Counted from the stretch's first letter, positions 52,722-62,742 are shown. The stretch: 64,000 nt of DNA from Micromonospora sp. WMMD882 (GCF_027497255.1 NZ_CP114903.1:5084001-5148000), one strand, 5' to 3'. Program-made: numbers and translations. The notes: generated by a model from the letters alone, not told the origin.

Positions 52722-53900
52722 GTGTCGGTTGTTGATCTCGTGCTGCTGCTGCTCATGCTGGTGTTCGCGATAAGCGGATACCGACAGGGGTTCGTCATCG
52801 GAGCGCTGTCCTTCACCGGCTTCTTCCTGGGCGCGCTGCTCGGGCTCCAGGTCGGGCCGCTGCTGGCCCAGCGGTTCACCGACAACGTCACCCGGGTGAT
52901 CATCGCGTTGGTGGCGGTGTTCGGGTTGGCGGTGCTCGGGCAGGCCCTGGCCGGCTGGCTCGGCTCGCACCTGCGGCACGCGATCACCAGCCGGATCGGT
53001 CGCCGGGTCGACGACGTCGGCGGCGCGTTCGTCTCGTTGTTCGCGGTGATCATGGTGGCCTGGCTGGTCGCCGTGCCGCTCGGCTCGTCGTCGCTGCCCT
53101 GGCTGGCCGCCTCGGTACGCAACAGCGCGCTGCTCACCGTGGTCGACCGGGTGATGCCGGACCGCGCGCAGCAGCTCTCCACCGCGCTGCGGGACACCGT
53201 CGACACCAACGGCTTCCCGGACGTCTTCGGTGACCTCGCCCCCACCCGGGCCCGGCAGGTGTCACCGCCCGACCCGGCGCTCGCCGGCTCCCAGGTCGTC
53301 GCCAACGGGCAGCGGTCCGTGGTGAAGGTGCTCGGCTCCGCGCCGAGCTGCGGCCGGCGCATCGAGGGCTCCGGCTTCGTCTACGCCGAGAACCGGGTGA
53401 TGACGAACGCGCACGTGGTCGCCGGCACCCGTACCGTCTCGGTGGAGCTGGGCGGTGACCGGTACGACGGCCGGGTGGTGGTCTACGACCCGGACCGGGA
53501 CCTCGCCGTGCTCTACGTGCCCGACCTGCCCGGCCCGCCGATGCGGTTCGCGGCCAGGTCGGCGGCGAGCGGGGCGGACGCGATCGTCCTGGGCTTCCCG
53601 CTCGACGGCCCGTACGACGCGCAGTCGGCCCGGGTGCGTGACGTCGACCGGATCACCGGGCCGGACATCTACGCCTCCGGCGACGTCACCCGGGAGGTCT
53701 ACACCATCCGCGCGTTGGTCCGCAGCGGCAACTCCGGCGGCCCGCTGGTCGCGCCGAACGGCCTGGTGCTGGGGGTGATCTTCGCGGCGGCGGCGGACGA
53801 CCCGAACACCGGCTTCGCGGTGACCGCCGAGGAGGCCCGCCCGGTGGCGCTGGCCGGGGCGGAACGGACCCGGGGCGTCGAGACCGGCGACTGCACCTGA
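52722..53900 (+). CDS. marP: MarP-like membrane serine protease
   Basis: A 392-residue CvpA-domain protease. Four transmembrane helices (about 4-25, 30-50, 60-82 and 100-125) are followed by a linker and a chymotrypsin-like domain outside the membrane (about 190-392). Triad: His in TNAHVVAG (about 230), Asp in DPDRDLAVLYV (about 259) and Ser in RSGNSGGPL (about 337). Cysteines at about 209 (APSCGRR) and near the C-terminus (ETGDCT) match the redox-sensitive disulphide of mycobacterial MarP, which is needed for acid and oxidative stress survival. Spacing agrees closely with Rv3671c. It ends the conserved block. Confidence 0.93.
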   Translation: MSVVDLVLLLLMLVFAISGYRQGFVIGALSFTGFFLGALLGLQVGPLLAQRFTDNVTRVIIALVAVFGLAVLGQALAGWLGSHLRHAITSRIGRRVDDVGGAFVSLFAVIMVAWLVAVPLGSSSLPWLAASVRNSALLTVVDRVMPDRAQQLSTALRDTVDTNGFPDVFGDLAPTRARQVSPPDPALAGSQVVANGQRSVVKVLGSAPSCGRRIEGSGFVYAENRVMTNAHVVAGTRTVSVELGGDRYDGRVVVYDPDRDLAVLYVPDLPGPPMRFAARSAASGADAIVLGFPLDGPYDAQSARVRDVDRITGPDIYASGDVTREVYTIRALVRSGNSGGPLVAPNGLVLGVIFAAAADDPNTGFAVTAEEARPVALAGAERTRGVETGDCT

Positions 53901-53906
53901 GCCGGG

Positions 53907-53942
53907 CCGGGGGAGGGGTCTGGTGAGGTCGCCCCTCCCCGG
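53907..53942. terminator. Hairpin between marP and the next convergent gene
   Basis: CCGGGGGAGGGG (53907-53918) pairs with CCCCTCCCCGG (53932-53942) with one bulged G and a 13-nt loop. It is placed between two convergent stop codons. Confidence 0.6.
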
Positions 53943-53957
53943 CTCCGGGGGCCCGGG

Positions 53958-54896
53958 TCAGCCCAGGAACTTGTCCAGCGCGGCCTCGATCGCGCCGGTG
54001 TCCGGCGAGGCGTACGCCTTCATGGTGTTCTTGTTGTAGGTCACGAACGACGGGCAGCGCACCGCCGGCGCGTTGATCGTGCCGCCGTCGCCGATCTTCT
54101 GCGCGGTCTTCGCCGCGTAGAAGGTGAGCTGGTACCGCGACGACACGTAGTCGACCGAGACGACCTTGTCGGAGCTGTCCTTGAGCTGGCACTTGCGGCC
54201 GGTGCCCTCGCTGCCCTCCACGAACTTGAGGCAGCCGACCACGCTGACCTCGTCGAACTCGTCACTCTTGGCGTAGTACGACTTACCGTAACCGGTGGAC
54301 CGCAGCAGCCAGCTCGACGGCCGCTCCACCGAGTTGTAGAAGGTGTACGCCTTCGACCCGGCCGGAGCGCTGTACGCCTTGGCGTTGAGGATCGGGCTGC
54401 CCTCGCAGACCGCCTCGAAGTCACTGGAGTACCGCGCGGTGACCGCGTTGTTGTTCTGCGGGGCGTCGTCGCCCCCGGGCGCCGGGGCGCTGGTCGAGGG
54501 GGTGGCGCCCGGCTCGGTCTCGCCGCCGCCGGGAGCCGGGGCGGTGGCGACCGGCGGCGCCGGCTCGTCGTCGTCACCAGCGGCCACCAGCACGCCGACG
54601 CCGACGCCGCAGAGCGCCAGCAGAGCCACGGTGGCGGCGCCGACGCCGAGCCCGATGATCAGGCCGCGGTTCTTCTTCGGCGGCGGCACCGGGGCGGCGA
54701 ACTGCGGCGGCGGGGGATAACCCTGCTGGTGCCCGTAGCCGTACGGGTCCGGCTGGCCGGAGATCGGCTGCCCGGGCGGCCCCCACGGCTGCCCGGAGAT
54801 CGGCTGCCCGGGAGCCGGCTGGCCCGGCGGCGGCCCCCAGGGCTGCCCGGCGTTCGGATCGGACGGTCCTCCGTACGGAGGGTGACTGTCGCTCAT
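53958..54896 (-). CDS. Membrane-anchored protein of unknown function with Pro/Gln-rich N-terminus
   Basis: Not recognised. The 312-residue product has a cytoplasmic N-terminus (about 1-75) with repeats of GQPISGQP and WGPPGQP, a basic KKNRG, one transmembrane helix (about 80-105), an acidic Pro/Thr/Ala linker (about 106-150) and an outer domain of about 160 residues with four cysteines (in EAVCEGSP, VVGCLKF, RKCQLKD and VRCPSF), probably two disulphides. It precedes the type VII locus on the same strand, but the 198-bp gap and independent start leave its link to secretion open. ATG 54896 is chosen over an upstream ATG (54932) because it begins the Pro-rich tail; the RBS is weak. Confidence 0.72.
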   Translation of the reverse strand: MSDSHPPYGGPSDPNAGQPWGPPPGQPAPGQPISGQPWGPPGQPISGQPDPYGYGHQQGYPPPPQFAAPVPPPKKNRGLIIGLGVGAATVALLALCGVGVGVLVAAGDDDEPAPPVATAPAPGGGETEPGATPSTSAPAPGGDDAPQNNNAVTARYSSDFEAVCEGSPILNAKAYSAPAGSKAYTFYNSVERPSSWLLRSTGYGKSYYAKSDEFDEVSVVGCLKFVEGSEGTGRKCQLKDSSDKVVSVDYVSSRYQLTFYAAKTAQKIGDGGTINAPAVRCPSFVTYNKNTMKAYASPDTGAIEAALDKFLG

Positions 54897-55093
54897 CTCT
54901 AGCCCTATCGCTTCGGCGGTGCGGTGGCGCATGGGATCAGAGATCACGATAAACAGCTATGCAAACTGCCTGTTCAGCGGCGTCAGCTCTGGTTGGAGCG
55001 CGGACAGGCGGGCCTGAACTGAGGTTAAGGGCGCCGTTGGCGCAGAGTGGAGACGTGGCCACCCACAGTGAAATGGTCTGGACCGTCCGTCGG

Positions 55094-56479
55094 TCAGCGG
55101 CGGGCCGGACGGCGGAACCGGCGGACCAGCAGGACCACGGCGGTGACCAGCGCCACTACCGCCGCCACACCGGCCCAGAGCCGGGCCGGGCCGGTGACCT
55201 CCGCCCCACCCGCGGCGCGGGCCCGCCACCCGTCCCCGCGTCCCGTGCCGGTCAGACCGAGCCGGTCCGCCTCGGCCTCCGGGGCGTCGGTCGAGCCCGG
55301 CGCCCGCCCGAAGCCGACCTCGCCCGGTGAGGACCGGTCGTCCAACGGGTTGCGGGTCACCGCGGGCACGTCCCGGGTGAGCGCCGCGACCGGGTCGACC
55401 CGCCCGAAGCCGAACGTGTCGTCCCGGCCGGCGGGGCCGATGTCCCGCGCGGTGCCGATCAGCCGGTTGACCACCTCACCGGCGGAGAGCTGCGGGAAAC
55501 GGGCCCGCACCAGCGCGGCGGCGGCGGTCACCAGAGGCGCCGCGAAACTCGTCCCCTGCACCCGCCAGTAGCCGCCGGGACGGGCCCCGACCAGCCCGGT
55601 GGCCGGCGCGGTCAGCACCGTCTCCGGCCCGCTTATCGAACCGGACCAGAGGGTGTCGGTGTCCCGCTCCAGGCCGGCCACCGCGATCACCCCCGGCTCC
55701 CGGGCCGGGTACCAGGCGCGACCGTTCGGCGAGACGGCCAGGTTGCCGGTGCAGGCGACCACCACCACGTCCCGGGCGAAGGCGTAGTCCAGCGCCGCGG
55801 CCAGGGCCGGGCTGTCGCCACTGCCGCCGAGGGAGAGGTTGATGACCCGGGCCCCGTGGTCGACCGCCCACCGGACGCCCTTGGCGACGATCAGGGCGTC
55901 GTCGTAGCGGTTCTCCGCGTCGAGCACCCGGACCGGCAGGATCTTCGCGTCGGGCGCGAGCCCCACCGCGCCGCGTCTGTCGTCCCGCCGGCCGGCGATC
56001 AGCGCCGCGACGGTGGTGCCGTGCCCGACCGGGTCGGGACGACCCGCGGCGTCCGGGGTCACCAGGTCGAGGCCGGGGAGCACCTGACCGGCCAGGTCCG
56101 GGTGGGAGGCGTCCACCCCGGAGTCGATCACCGCGACGGTGACCCCGCGCCCGGTGGACGTCCGCCAGGCGGTCTCCGCGTCCAGCGCGTCGAGCTGCCA
56201 CTGGTCGTTGCGTACCTGGTCGGCGCGGGTCGGAGCGTACAGCGGCTCGACCGTGACCGGCTCCCGACGGACCGGGACCACCCGGCCCGGGGCCGTGACC
56301 GTGGCGGTGAGCGAGACCGGGGCCGGGGCCGACCAGGCCACCGGTGGGGCCGCGACGGCCGGTGGGGCCGCGACGGCCGGTGGCGGCGCGAGCGGAACGG
56401 CGGTCGCGGCGACGGCGAGCAGCGTACGGCCGATCCGTCGCCGGGCCCCGGCGACCCGTCTCCCCGGCACCGCAGTCAC
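55094..56479 (-). CDS. mycP: Mycosin, membrane-anchored subtilisin of type VII secretion
   Basis: A 461-residue S8 protease of the MycP family, needed for stability or processing in type VII secretion. Signal peptide (about 1-40), a Pro/Ala/Val-rich N-terminal extension, then the subtilase domain with D119 (VIDSGVD), H153 (GHGTTVA) and S311 (GTSFAAP); the oxyanion Asn is in CTGNLA. A C-terminal linker leads to a single transmembrane helix (about 433-453) and a basic RRFRRPARR tail. The GTG start has a GAGGAT RBS. It lies 89 bp downstream of eccC on the same strand. Confidence 0.93.
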   Translation of the reverse strand: MTAVPGRRVAGARRRIGRTLLAVAATAVPLAPPPAVAAPPAVAAPPVAWSAPAPVSLTATVTAPGRVVPVRREPVTVEPLYAPTRADQVRNDQWQLDALDAETAWRTSTGRGVTVAVIDSGVDASHPDLAGQVLPGLDLVTPDAAGRPDPVGHGTTVAALIAGRRDDRRGAVGLAPDAKILPVRVLDAENRYDDALIVAKGVRWAVDHGARVINLSLGGSGDSPALAAALDYAFARDVVVVACTGNLAVSPNGRAWYPAREPGVIAVAGLERDTDTLWSGSISGPETVLTAPATGLVGARPGGYWRVQGTSFAAPLVTAAAALVRARFPQLSAGEVVNRLIGTARDIGPAGRDDTFGFGRVDPVAALTRDVPAVTRNPLDDRSSPGEVGFGRAPGSTDAPEAEADRLGLTGTGRGDGWRARAAGGAEVTGPARLWAGVAAVVALVTAVVLLVRRFRRPARR

Positions 56480-56568
56480 ATCCTCAGCCCGTCCGTCGCA
56501 CCGGATCCATGATGCTCGGAGGTTACCCGGTCATCCGCTCCTGTTTGGTTAAACGTCGAAAAGTGGGG

Positions 56569-59500
56569 TCACGTCGGCGGGAGATGGGCGAGCTGCACCA
56601 GCCGGACCCCCTCACGCCGGGTGACCAGCCGACCCCGGCCGGGCGGCAACGGGCCGGGGCGGACCGGACCGACCAGCGCCCCCTCGTCCGGGCTGCCGCT
56701 CATCACCAGCCCGGCCGAGGCGAGCTCCCGCAGCCGCTGCACGATCGGCTCGTACTGGGACCGGCCCGCGCCACCCGAACGGCGCACCAGCACCAGGTGC
56801 AGGCCCACGTCCCGGGCCTGGGGCAGGTGGTCCTCCAGGGCCCGCAACGGGTTGACCGGACCGGTGGCGACCAGGTCGTAGTCGTCCACCAGCACGAACA
56901 GCTCCGGCCCCGTCCACCAGGACCGCTGCCGCAACTGGGCGGCCGTCACCTCCGGGCCGGGCTTGCGGCGTTCCATGTACCCGGCCACCGACTCGATCAG
57001 CTCGGCGGTGCCGGACGCCGCCGTGCCGTACCCGATCAGGTGTTCCGACTCGATCGCGCCGAGCAGGCTGCGCCGGTAGTCCACCAGGATGATCCGGGCC
57101 TGCTCCGGGGTGAACCGGCGGGTGATCGAGGTGGCCAGGGCGCGCAGGAACGACGACTTGCCGCACTCGGCGTCCCCGAACACCACGAAGTGCGGCTCGC
57201 TGGCGAAGTCCAGCAGCACCGGCCGCAGGTCCGACTCCGCGATGCCCACCGGGATCCGCAGCCCGGTCGACGCCGACAGGTCCAGCTCCGCGTACGGCAG
57301 CACCGGCGGCAGCAGCCGCACCGCCGGGGCGGCCGGCCCCGGCCACGCCCCGGCCACCGCCTTCACCAGGTCGCCGGTGTCCCCGCCGGTGGCGGCCAAC
57401 CGGGGCACGGCGGTCAGGAAGTGCAGCTTCTCGGCCGTGATGCCCCGGCCCGCCCGGCCCTCCGGCACGTTCATCGCCGCCTGCCGCCCGACCGCCGAGT
57501 CGGACGGGTCACCGAGACGCAGCTCCAGCCGGGAACCGAACAGGTCCCGGATCGCCGGCCGGAAGTCCAGCCAGCGGATCGCGCTCACCACCACGTGCAC
57601 GCCGTACGCGAGCCCCCGGGCGGCCAGGTCGGTGACCGGCCCCTCCAGGTCGTCGAACTCGCCGCGCACCACGCCCCAGCCGTCCACCACCAGGAAGACG
57701 TCCCCGAACGGGTCGGGCGTCGACTGCCCGGCGGCGACCAGCGCCGCCCGCCGCTGCCGGTAGGCGGCCATCGACTCCACGCCCGCCTCGGCGAAGCGCT
57801 GCTCCCGCTCGGCCAGCAACGAGGTCAGTTCCCCGACCGCGCGCCGGACCGCCGTCGGGTCGGCCCGGCCGGCCACCCCGCCGACGTGCGGCAGGTCGCG
57901 CAACGCGCCCAGCCCGCCGCCGCCGAAGTCCAGGCAGTACACCTGCACCTCGTACGGGGTGTGGGTGAGCGCGAGCGCGCAGACCAACGTACGCAGCAGG
58001 TCCGACTTGCCGCTGCGCGGCTGCCCGACCACGGCGACGTGCCCGGCCGCCCCGTCCAAGGCCAGCCACAGCAGGTCCCGCCGCTGGTCGGCGGGGCGGT
58101 CGACGAGCGCCACCGGCACCTGGAGCGCGCCGTGCAGCTCCGGGTTGCCGAAGGTCAGGCCGCGCGCCGGGTCGACGCCCACCGGGCCGAGCAGGTCGTC
58201 CAGGGCCGGCGAGGCGTCCAACGGCGGCAACCACACCTGGTGCGCCGGCGGCCCCTGCCCGGCGAGCCGACCGACCAGCACGTCCAGCAGGCTCTCGCCG
58301 CCGGTGGGCTCCTCGGCGGGCCGGGCCGGCCTGGCGACCGGCTCGGGCGCGGGCACGAAGTGGGTGGAGAACTCCAGCAGCCGGGGCGCGCCGGCCGGGC
58401 CACCGCCCACGCCGGGCCCGCGCCGCCGGGCCGGCCCGGAGACGTACGCGGCCTTGAACCGGACCAGCGGCTCGGCGCCGAAACGCAGGTAACCGTGCCC
58501 GGGGGAGCGGGGCAGGTCGTGCGCGTCGGGCACGCCGAGCACCGTCCGGGACTCCAGCGCGGAGAAGGTCCGCAACCCGATCCGGTACGACAGGTGGGTG
58601 TCCAACCCGCGCAGCCGACCCTCCTCCAGTCGCTGCGAGGCCAGCAGCAGGTGCACCCCCAGCGAGCGGCCCAACCGGCCGATCTGCACGAACAGGTCGA
58701 TGAAGTCCGGCTTGTGGAACAGCAGCTCGGAGAACTCGTCGCAGATCACCAGCAGGGACGGCAGCGGCGCGAGCGGGGTACCCGCCGCCCGGGCCCGCTC
58801 GTAGTCCCGCAGGCTGGCGAAGTTCCCGGCCCGCCGCAGCAGCTCCTGCCGGCGGGTCAGCTCGCCGTTGAGCGCGTCGGCCATCCGGTCGACGAGCGGC
58901 AGCGCGTCCGCCAGGTTGGTGATCACCGCGGCGGTGTGCGGCAGCCTGTCGAACGAGGCGAAGGTGGCCCCGCCCTTGAAGTCGACCAGGACGAAGTTGA
59001 GCGCCTCCGAGCTGTGCGTGGCGGCCAACCCCAGCACCAGGGTGCGCAGCAGCTCCGACTTGCCGGAGCCGGTCGCCCCGATCAGCAGGCCGTGCGGGCC
59101 CATGCCGTCCTGCGCGGACTCCTTAAGGTCCAGCTCGATCGCCCCGCCGTCGACGCCCACCCCGATCGGCGCCCGCAGCCGGTCCCGGGGGGCGCGGGGC
59201 GCCCAGCCCTGCTCGGCCGCGAAGTTCTCCGGGTCACCGAGGCCCAGCAGCTCGGGCAGCCCCAGCTCGGCCCGCGACGGCGCGTCCGACCCCTGCACGG
59301 CGCTGGCCAGCCGCAGCGGCGCCAACCGGCGGGCCACCGCCTCGGCGTCGGTGACCGCGAGCTGGTCGGGAACGCCGACCTCGGCGTGACCGTCCGCCGC
59401 GTACGAGCGCAACCGCCCGTCGCGGACCTCAAGCACCAGGGTCGTCCGGTCGAGCAGCCGTGGCGGCGGGGTGTGCAGGTCGACCACGGTGACCGCGTCG

Positions 59501-60612
59501 ATGCCGCCGTCGGAGACGAGGTGGGTGGCGCCGGTCAGGTCCGCGCCGTCGAGCACCACCACCACGTGCGGCCCGTCCGTGGCCGGCCCGGCCGGGCTGA
59601 ACCGGGACCGGTTGCCCAGCACGTCGCCGAGGAGCTGCTCCAGCTCGACGGCCGCGCTGGCCACCAGCCGGACCGGCCCCAGCGCGTCGGCGCGGCCGGG
59701 ATGGTGGGCGTGCGGCAGCCACTTGACCCACTCCCAGGCGGCCCGCCGCTCCGGGCCGGCGCACACCGCGACGAGCAGCTCGTCCGGGGCGTGGAAGACG
59801 GCGAGCTGGGTGAGCATCGCCCGGGCCAGCGCCTGCGCCGCCGGTGAGCCGCCCACCGGTCCGGGCGGCCCGTCCGAACCGCCGGGGAGGCCGTCCGGCA
59901 GCGTCGCCGACCGGCCGGGGACGCCGTCCGGTGGCGTCGCCGACCCGCCGTCGGGGCCGCGCAGGAACACCCGGGCGAAGCTGCGCAGCGAGAGCGCCAC
60001 CGGCAGCTCCGGCACCACCGAGTACGCGTCCAGGAACCGGCGCAACGCGCCGGCCGTCATCGGCTCCAGCTCCTCCAGCGGCCGGGTGGTGGGCGGCGCC
60101 AGCGGGGTCGCCAGGGTCTGCGGCCCGAGCGCCACCCGGACCACCGCGAAATCCGGGTCGCTGGGCCGCCGCTCCCACACCCGGTGACTGTCGACCGTGG
60201 ACCACAGCCCGGCCGGGTCGGGATGCCGGTAGAACAGGCCGGCGCGCTGCCGGGCGGCGTTCTGCCGGACCTGGCGGCGCAGCACCGCCAGGTGCCGCAG
60301 GTACTCCCGCCGGGCGGCCATCATCTCCGACTTCTTCGGCATGCCGGCGGCGCTGCCCCACGAGGTGACCAGCATGGCCAGCGACGACAGCCCGAACATG
60401 CCGCCGACCACGTAGGAGTACGCGCCGCCGCCCCGGCCGAACATCATCGCCATCGCCACCGTGCCGCCGAGCATCGGCAGGACCATCAGCATCTGCTGCC
60501 ACCGGCCGCCGGTGACCTCCGGGATCTCCGGCGGGGCCTCGACGGGCAGCTCACCGACCGGGATCTCCGGCGCCGGTCGACGCGGCGGTCGCTTGATGAC
60601 GACAGTGGACAA
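56569..60612 (-). CDS. eccC: EccC, FtsK/SpoIIIE ATPase of type VII secretion
   Basis: A 1347-residue motor of the type VII system. Two transmembrane helices (about 40-80) follow the short N-terminal cytoplasmic part, then a DUF domain and three FtsK-like ATPase domains with P-loops GATGSGKS (about 508), GQPRSGKS (about 860) and GDAECGKS (about 1143). Domain 1 keeps a catalytic DE in its Walker B (VICDEFSEL); domains 2 and 3 end in DG and DD, so only domain 1 looks fully competent. The TTG at 60612 is selected: an ideal GGGGGGAGGA RBS precedes it, and STVVIKRPPR is the usual family start. ATG 60654 is the alternative. It is divergent from eccD. Confidence 0.94.
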   Translation of the reverse strand: MSTVVIKRPPRRPAPEIPVGELPVEAPPEIPEVTGGRWQQMLMVLPMLGGTVAMAMMFGRGGGAYSYVVGGMFGLSSLAMLVTSWGSAAGMPKKSEMMAARREYLRHLAVLRRQVRQNAARQRAGLFYRHPDPAGLWSTVDSHRVWERRPSDPDFAVVRVALGPQTLATPLAPPTTRPLEELEPMTAGALRRFLDAYSVVPELPVALSLRSFARVFLRGPDGGSATPPDGVPGRSATLPDGLPGGSDGPPGPVGGSPAAQALARAMLTQLAVFHAPDELLVAVCAGPERRAAWEWVKWLPHAHHPGRADALGPVRLVASAAVELEQLLGDVLGNRSRFSPAGPATDGPHVVVVLDGADLTGATHLVSDGGIDAVTVVDLHTPPPRLLDRTTLVLEVRDGRLRSYAADGHAEVGVPDQLAVTDAEAVARRLAPLRLASAVQGSDAPSRAELGLPELLGLGDPENFAAEQGWAPRAPRDRLRAPIGVGVDGGAIELDLKESAQDGMGPHGLLIGATGSGKSELLRTLVLGLAATHSSEALNFVLVDFKGGATFASFDRLPHTAAVITNLADALPLVDRMADALNGELTRRQELLRRAGNFASLRDYERARAAGTPLAPLPSLLVICDEFSELLFHKPDFIDLFVQIGRLGRSLGVHLLLASQRLEEGRLRGLDTHLSYRIGLRTFSALESRTVLGVPDAHDLPRSPGHGYLRFGAEPLVRFKAAYVSGPARRRGPGVGGGPAGAPRLLEFSTHFVPAPEPVARPARPAEEPTGGESLLDVLVGRLAGQGPPAHQVWLPPLDASPALDDLLGPVGVDPARGLTFGNPELHGALQVPVALVDRPADQRRDLLWLALDGAAGHVAVVGQPRSGKSDLLRTLVCALALTHTPYEVQVYCLDFGGGGLGALRDLPHVGGVAGRADPTAVRRAVGELTSLLAEREQRFAEAGVESMAAYRQRRAALVAAGQSTPDPFGDVFLVVDGWGVVRGEFDDLEGPVTDLAARGLAYGVHVVVSAIRWLDFRPAIRDLFGSRLELRLGDPSDSAVGRQAAMNVPEGRAGRGITAEKLHFLTAVPRLAATGGDTGDLVKAVAGAWPGPAAPAVRLLPPVLPYAELDLSASTGLRIPVGIAESDLRPVLLDFASEPHFVVFGDAECGKSSFLRALATSITRRFTPEQARIILVDYRRSLLGAIESEHLIGYGTAASGTAELIESVAGYMERRKPGPEVTAAQLRQRSWWTGPELFVLVDDYDLVATGPVNPLRALEDHLPQARDVGLHLVLVRRSGGAGRSQYEPIVQRLRELASAGLVMSGSPDEGALVGPVRPGPLPPGRGRLVTRREGVRLVQLAHLPPT

Positions 60613-60709
60613 CCCGTCCTCCCCCCGGCGCTCGGCCACCCGAGCCCGGCCCATGGTAGGTAAAGTGCTGCCGTCCGCGCGTCCCGCCGGCTGAAGTGGA
60701 GAGACGTCG

Positions 60710-62113
60710 ATGACCACCGGGCTGGCCCGCGTCACGATCAGCGCCCCGCAGCGGCGGTTGGACGTGGCCCTGCCGGAGCAGGTCCCGCTCGCCGAGCTGC
60801 TCCCCGAGGTGCTCCGGCACGCTGGCGAGGGACTGGCCGACGACGGGGAACGCCACGGCGGCTGGCTGCTGCGCCGCTCCGACGGCGCGGTGCTGGCCAC
60901 CGGTCAGGCGCTGCTCGCCCAGGGGGTCCGCGACGGGGAGATCCTGCACCTGGTGCCGGCCCGCGCCCACTGGCCGGAGCTGGAGTACGACGACGTCGTC
61001 GAGGCGATCGCCGACGGGGCCCGCCGCCGGGGGACCGCCTGGTCACCGCCGGCCACCCGGGCCGCCGCGCTGGCCGGGGCCGGCGTGCCGCTGGCCGTCG
61101 GACTGGTCGCGCTGCTGGCCGGCGGCCCCGACCACCCGGGCGACTGGCTGGTCGCGGCCGTGCTGGCCGGCCTGCTCGCGGTGGCCGGCGGCGTCGCCTC
61201 GCGGGCGTACGGGGACGGCCCGGCCGGCGCCACCCTCGGCGGGTACGCCCTGCCGTACGCCTTCGCGGCGGGCGCGCTGCTGGTCAGCTCCGGCGACCCG
61301 GTGGGCCCGCTCGGGCCGGCGCGCTGGCTGGGCGCGCCCGAGCTGCTGGCCGGCTCGGTGGCCCTGCTCCTGGTGGCGGCGCTCGGCCTGCTCGGGGTCG
61401 CCGCCCGGCTGCGGGTCTTCGTGGCCGGCGCGACCGTCGGGCTGGCCGGCGCGGCGACCGCCCTGCTCGGGCTGCTCCTCACCCCCGCCGGCAGCGCGGC
61501 GGTGCTGCTCAGCCTCCTGGCTTTCGTGGTCGGCGCGCTGCCCCTGCTGGCCATCCGGCTGGGCAAGGTGCCGCTGCCGCCGATCACGTTGCCGACCGAC
61601 GCGGACACCGCGCCCGGCGCCGGGGTCCGTGACCTGCCGGACGCCGACCGGGTGCACGCGGCCGTGGCCCGCACCGAGGAGACGCTGACCGGGATGCTGC
61701 TCGGGCACGCGGTGCTGGCGGTCGCCGCTAGCGTCGTGCTCACCGTGACCGGTGGGGTCGCCGGCCGGATCCTGGTCGCGGTCACCGCGACGGTGCTGCT
61801 GCTGCGGGCCCGACTGTTCGTGGCGGTACGGCAGCGGGTGCCCGCCGTGGCGGCCGGGCTGACCGGGCTCGGCGTGCTCGGCGTGGCGCTCGTCGAGGGG
61901 GCCGGCCCGGCCACCCTCCTCGGGCTGGTCGCCGCCGCCGCGGCGCTCGCCCTGCTCACCGTGGCCGCCGGCGCCACCTACGCGCAGCGCCCCGTCTCGC
62001 CGTACCTGGGTCGGGTGGCCGACCTGGTCGACACGCTGCTGGTGGTGTCGATGGTGCCGGTGGCGTGCGCGGTGCTCGACCTGTACGACCGGGCCCGGGG
62101 GCTGCTCGGCTGA
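60710..62113 (+). CDS. eccD: EccD, membrane channel component of type VII secretion
   Basis: A 467-residue protein with an N-terminal ubiquitin-like (YukD) domain (about 1-90) and about eleven closely packed transmembrane helices (about 118-462), the standard EccD plan. It forms part of the membrane complex that works with EccC. ATG 60710 has a GGAGAGA RBS. Only 97 bp separate it from the eccC start, so the two divergent genes share a regulatory region. It converges with the pyrophosphatase gene, with 29 bp between stops. Confidence 0.92.
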   Translation: MTTGLARVTISAPQRRLDVALPEQVPLAELLPEVLRHAGEGLADDGERHGGWLLRRSDGAVLATGQALLAQGVRDGEILHLVPARAHWPELEYDDVVEAIADGARRRGTAWSPPATRAAALAGAGVPLAVGLVALLAGGPDHPGDWLVAAVLAGLLAVAGGVASRAYGDGPAGATLGGYALPYAFAAGALLVSSGDPVGPLGPARWLGAPELLAGSVALLLVAALGLLGVAARLRVFVAGATVGLAGAATALLGLLLTPAGSAAVLLSLLAFVVGALPLLAIRLGKVPLPPITLPTDADTAPGAGVRDLPDADRVHAAVARTEETLTGMLLGHAVLAVAASVVLTVTGGVAGRILVAVTATVLLLRARLFVAVRQRVPAVAAGLTGLGVLGVALVEGAGPATLLGLVAAAAALALLTVAAGATYAQRPVSPYLGRVADLVDTLLVVSMVPVACAVLDLYDRARGLLG

Positions 62114-62142
62114 GCGGCCCCCGGGCCCGGGTCGTCACGTGG

Positions 62143-62649
62143 TCAGTGCGGGGACTCGCCCCGCGCCTCGGCCTCCTGGTGCCGCCGGTACGACGCCCGG
62201 ATCTCCGCCTCGGCCTCCGTCCGGCCGACCCAGGTCGCGCCCTCGACCGACTTGCCGGGCTCCAGGTCCTTGTACACCTCGAAGAAGTGCTGGATCTCCA
62301 GTCGGTCGAACTCGCCCAGGTGGTGGATGTCGCGCAGATGCTCCTGCCGCGGGTCCTCGTAGGGCACGCAGAGGACCTTGTCGTCGCCGCCCTTCTCGTC
62401 CGTCATCCGGAACATGCCGATGGTGCGGCACCGGATCAGGCAGCCTGGGAAGGTCGGCTCGGGGACGAGCACCAGGGCGTCCAGCGGGTCGCCGTCCTCG
62501 CCCAGGGTGCCCTCGATGAACCCGTAGTCGGCCGGATACTGGGTGGACGTGAAGAGCGTGCGGTCCAGCCTGATCCGGCCGGTCGCGTGGTCCACCTCGT
62601 ACTTGTTGCGGTGACCCTTGGGGATCTCAACCGTGACGTCGAAATCCAT
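62143..62649 (-). CDS. ppa: Inorganic pyrophosphatase
   Basis: A 168-residue class I (family I) soluble pyrophosphatase that hydrolyses PPi from biosynthetic reactions. All signature elements are seen: [20 protein letters not shown] at the start, the metal-binding [12 protein letters not shown] (DxDPxD), and a later [11 protein letters not shown]. Length is standard. ATG 62649 has a GGGAG RBS. It is divergent from the carboxypeptidase gene, the common actinobacterial arrangement ppa-dacB. Confidence 0.96.
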   Translation of the reverse strand: MDFDVTVEIPKGHRNKYEVDHATGRIRLDRTLFTSTQYPADYGFIEGTLGEDGDPLDALVLVPEPTFPGCLIRCRTIGMFRMTDEKGGDDKVLCVPYEDPRQEHLRDIHHLGEFDRLEIQHFFEVYKDLEPGKSVEGATWVGRTEAEAEIRASYRRHQEAEARGESPH

Positions 62650-62742
62650 CTCACGCTCCCTACGTTTGCCGACGCTGGCTACCGAACAGTGACGGCACCC
62701 GGACAGGCGAAGCGCACCCGCCGGCGTCGGGCGCCGCATAGT

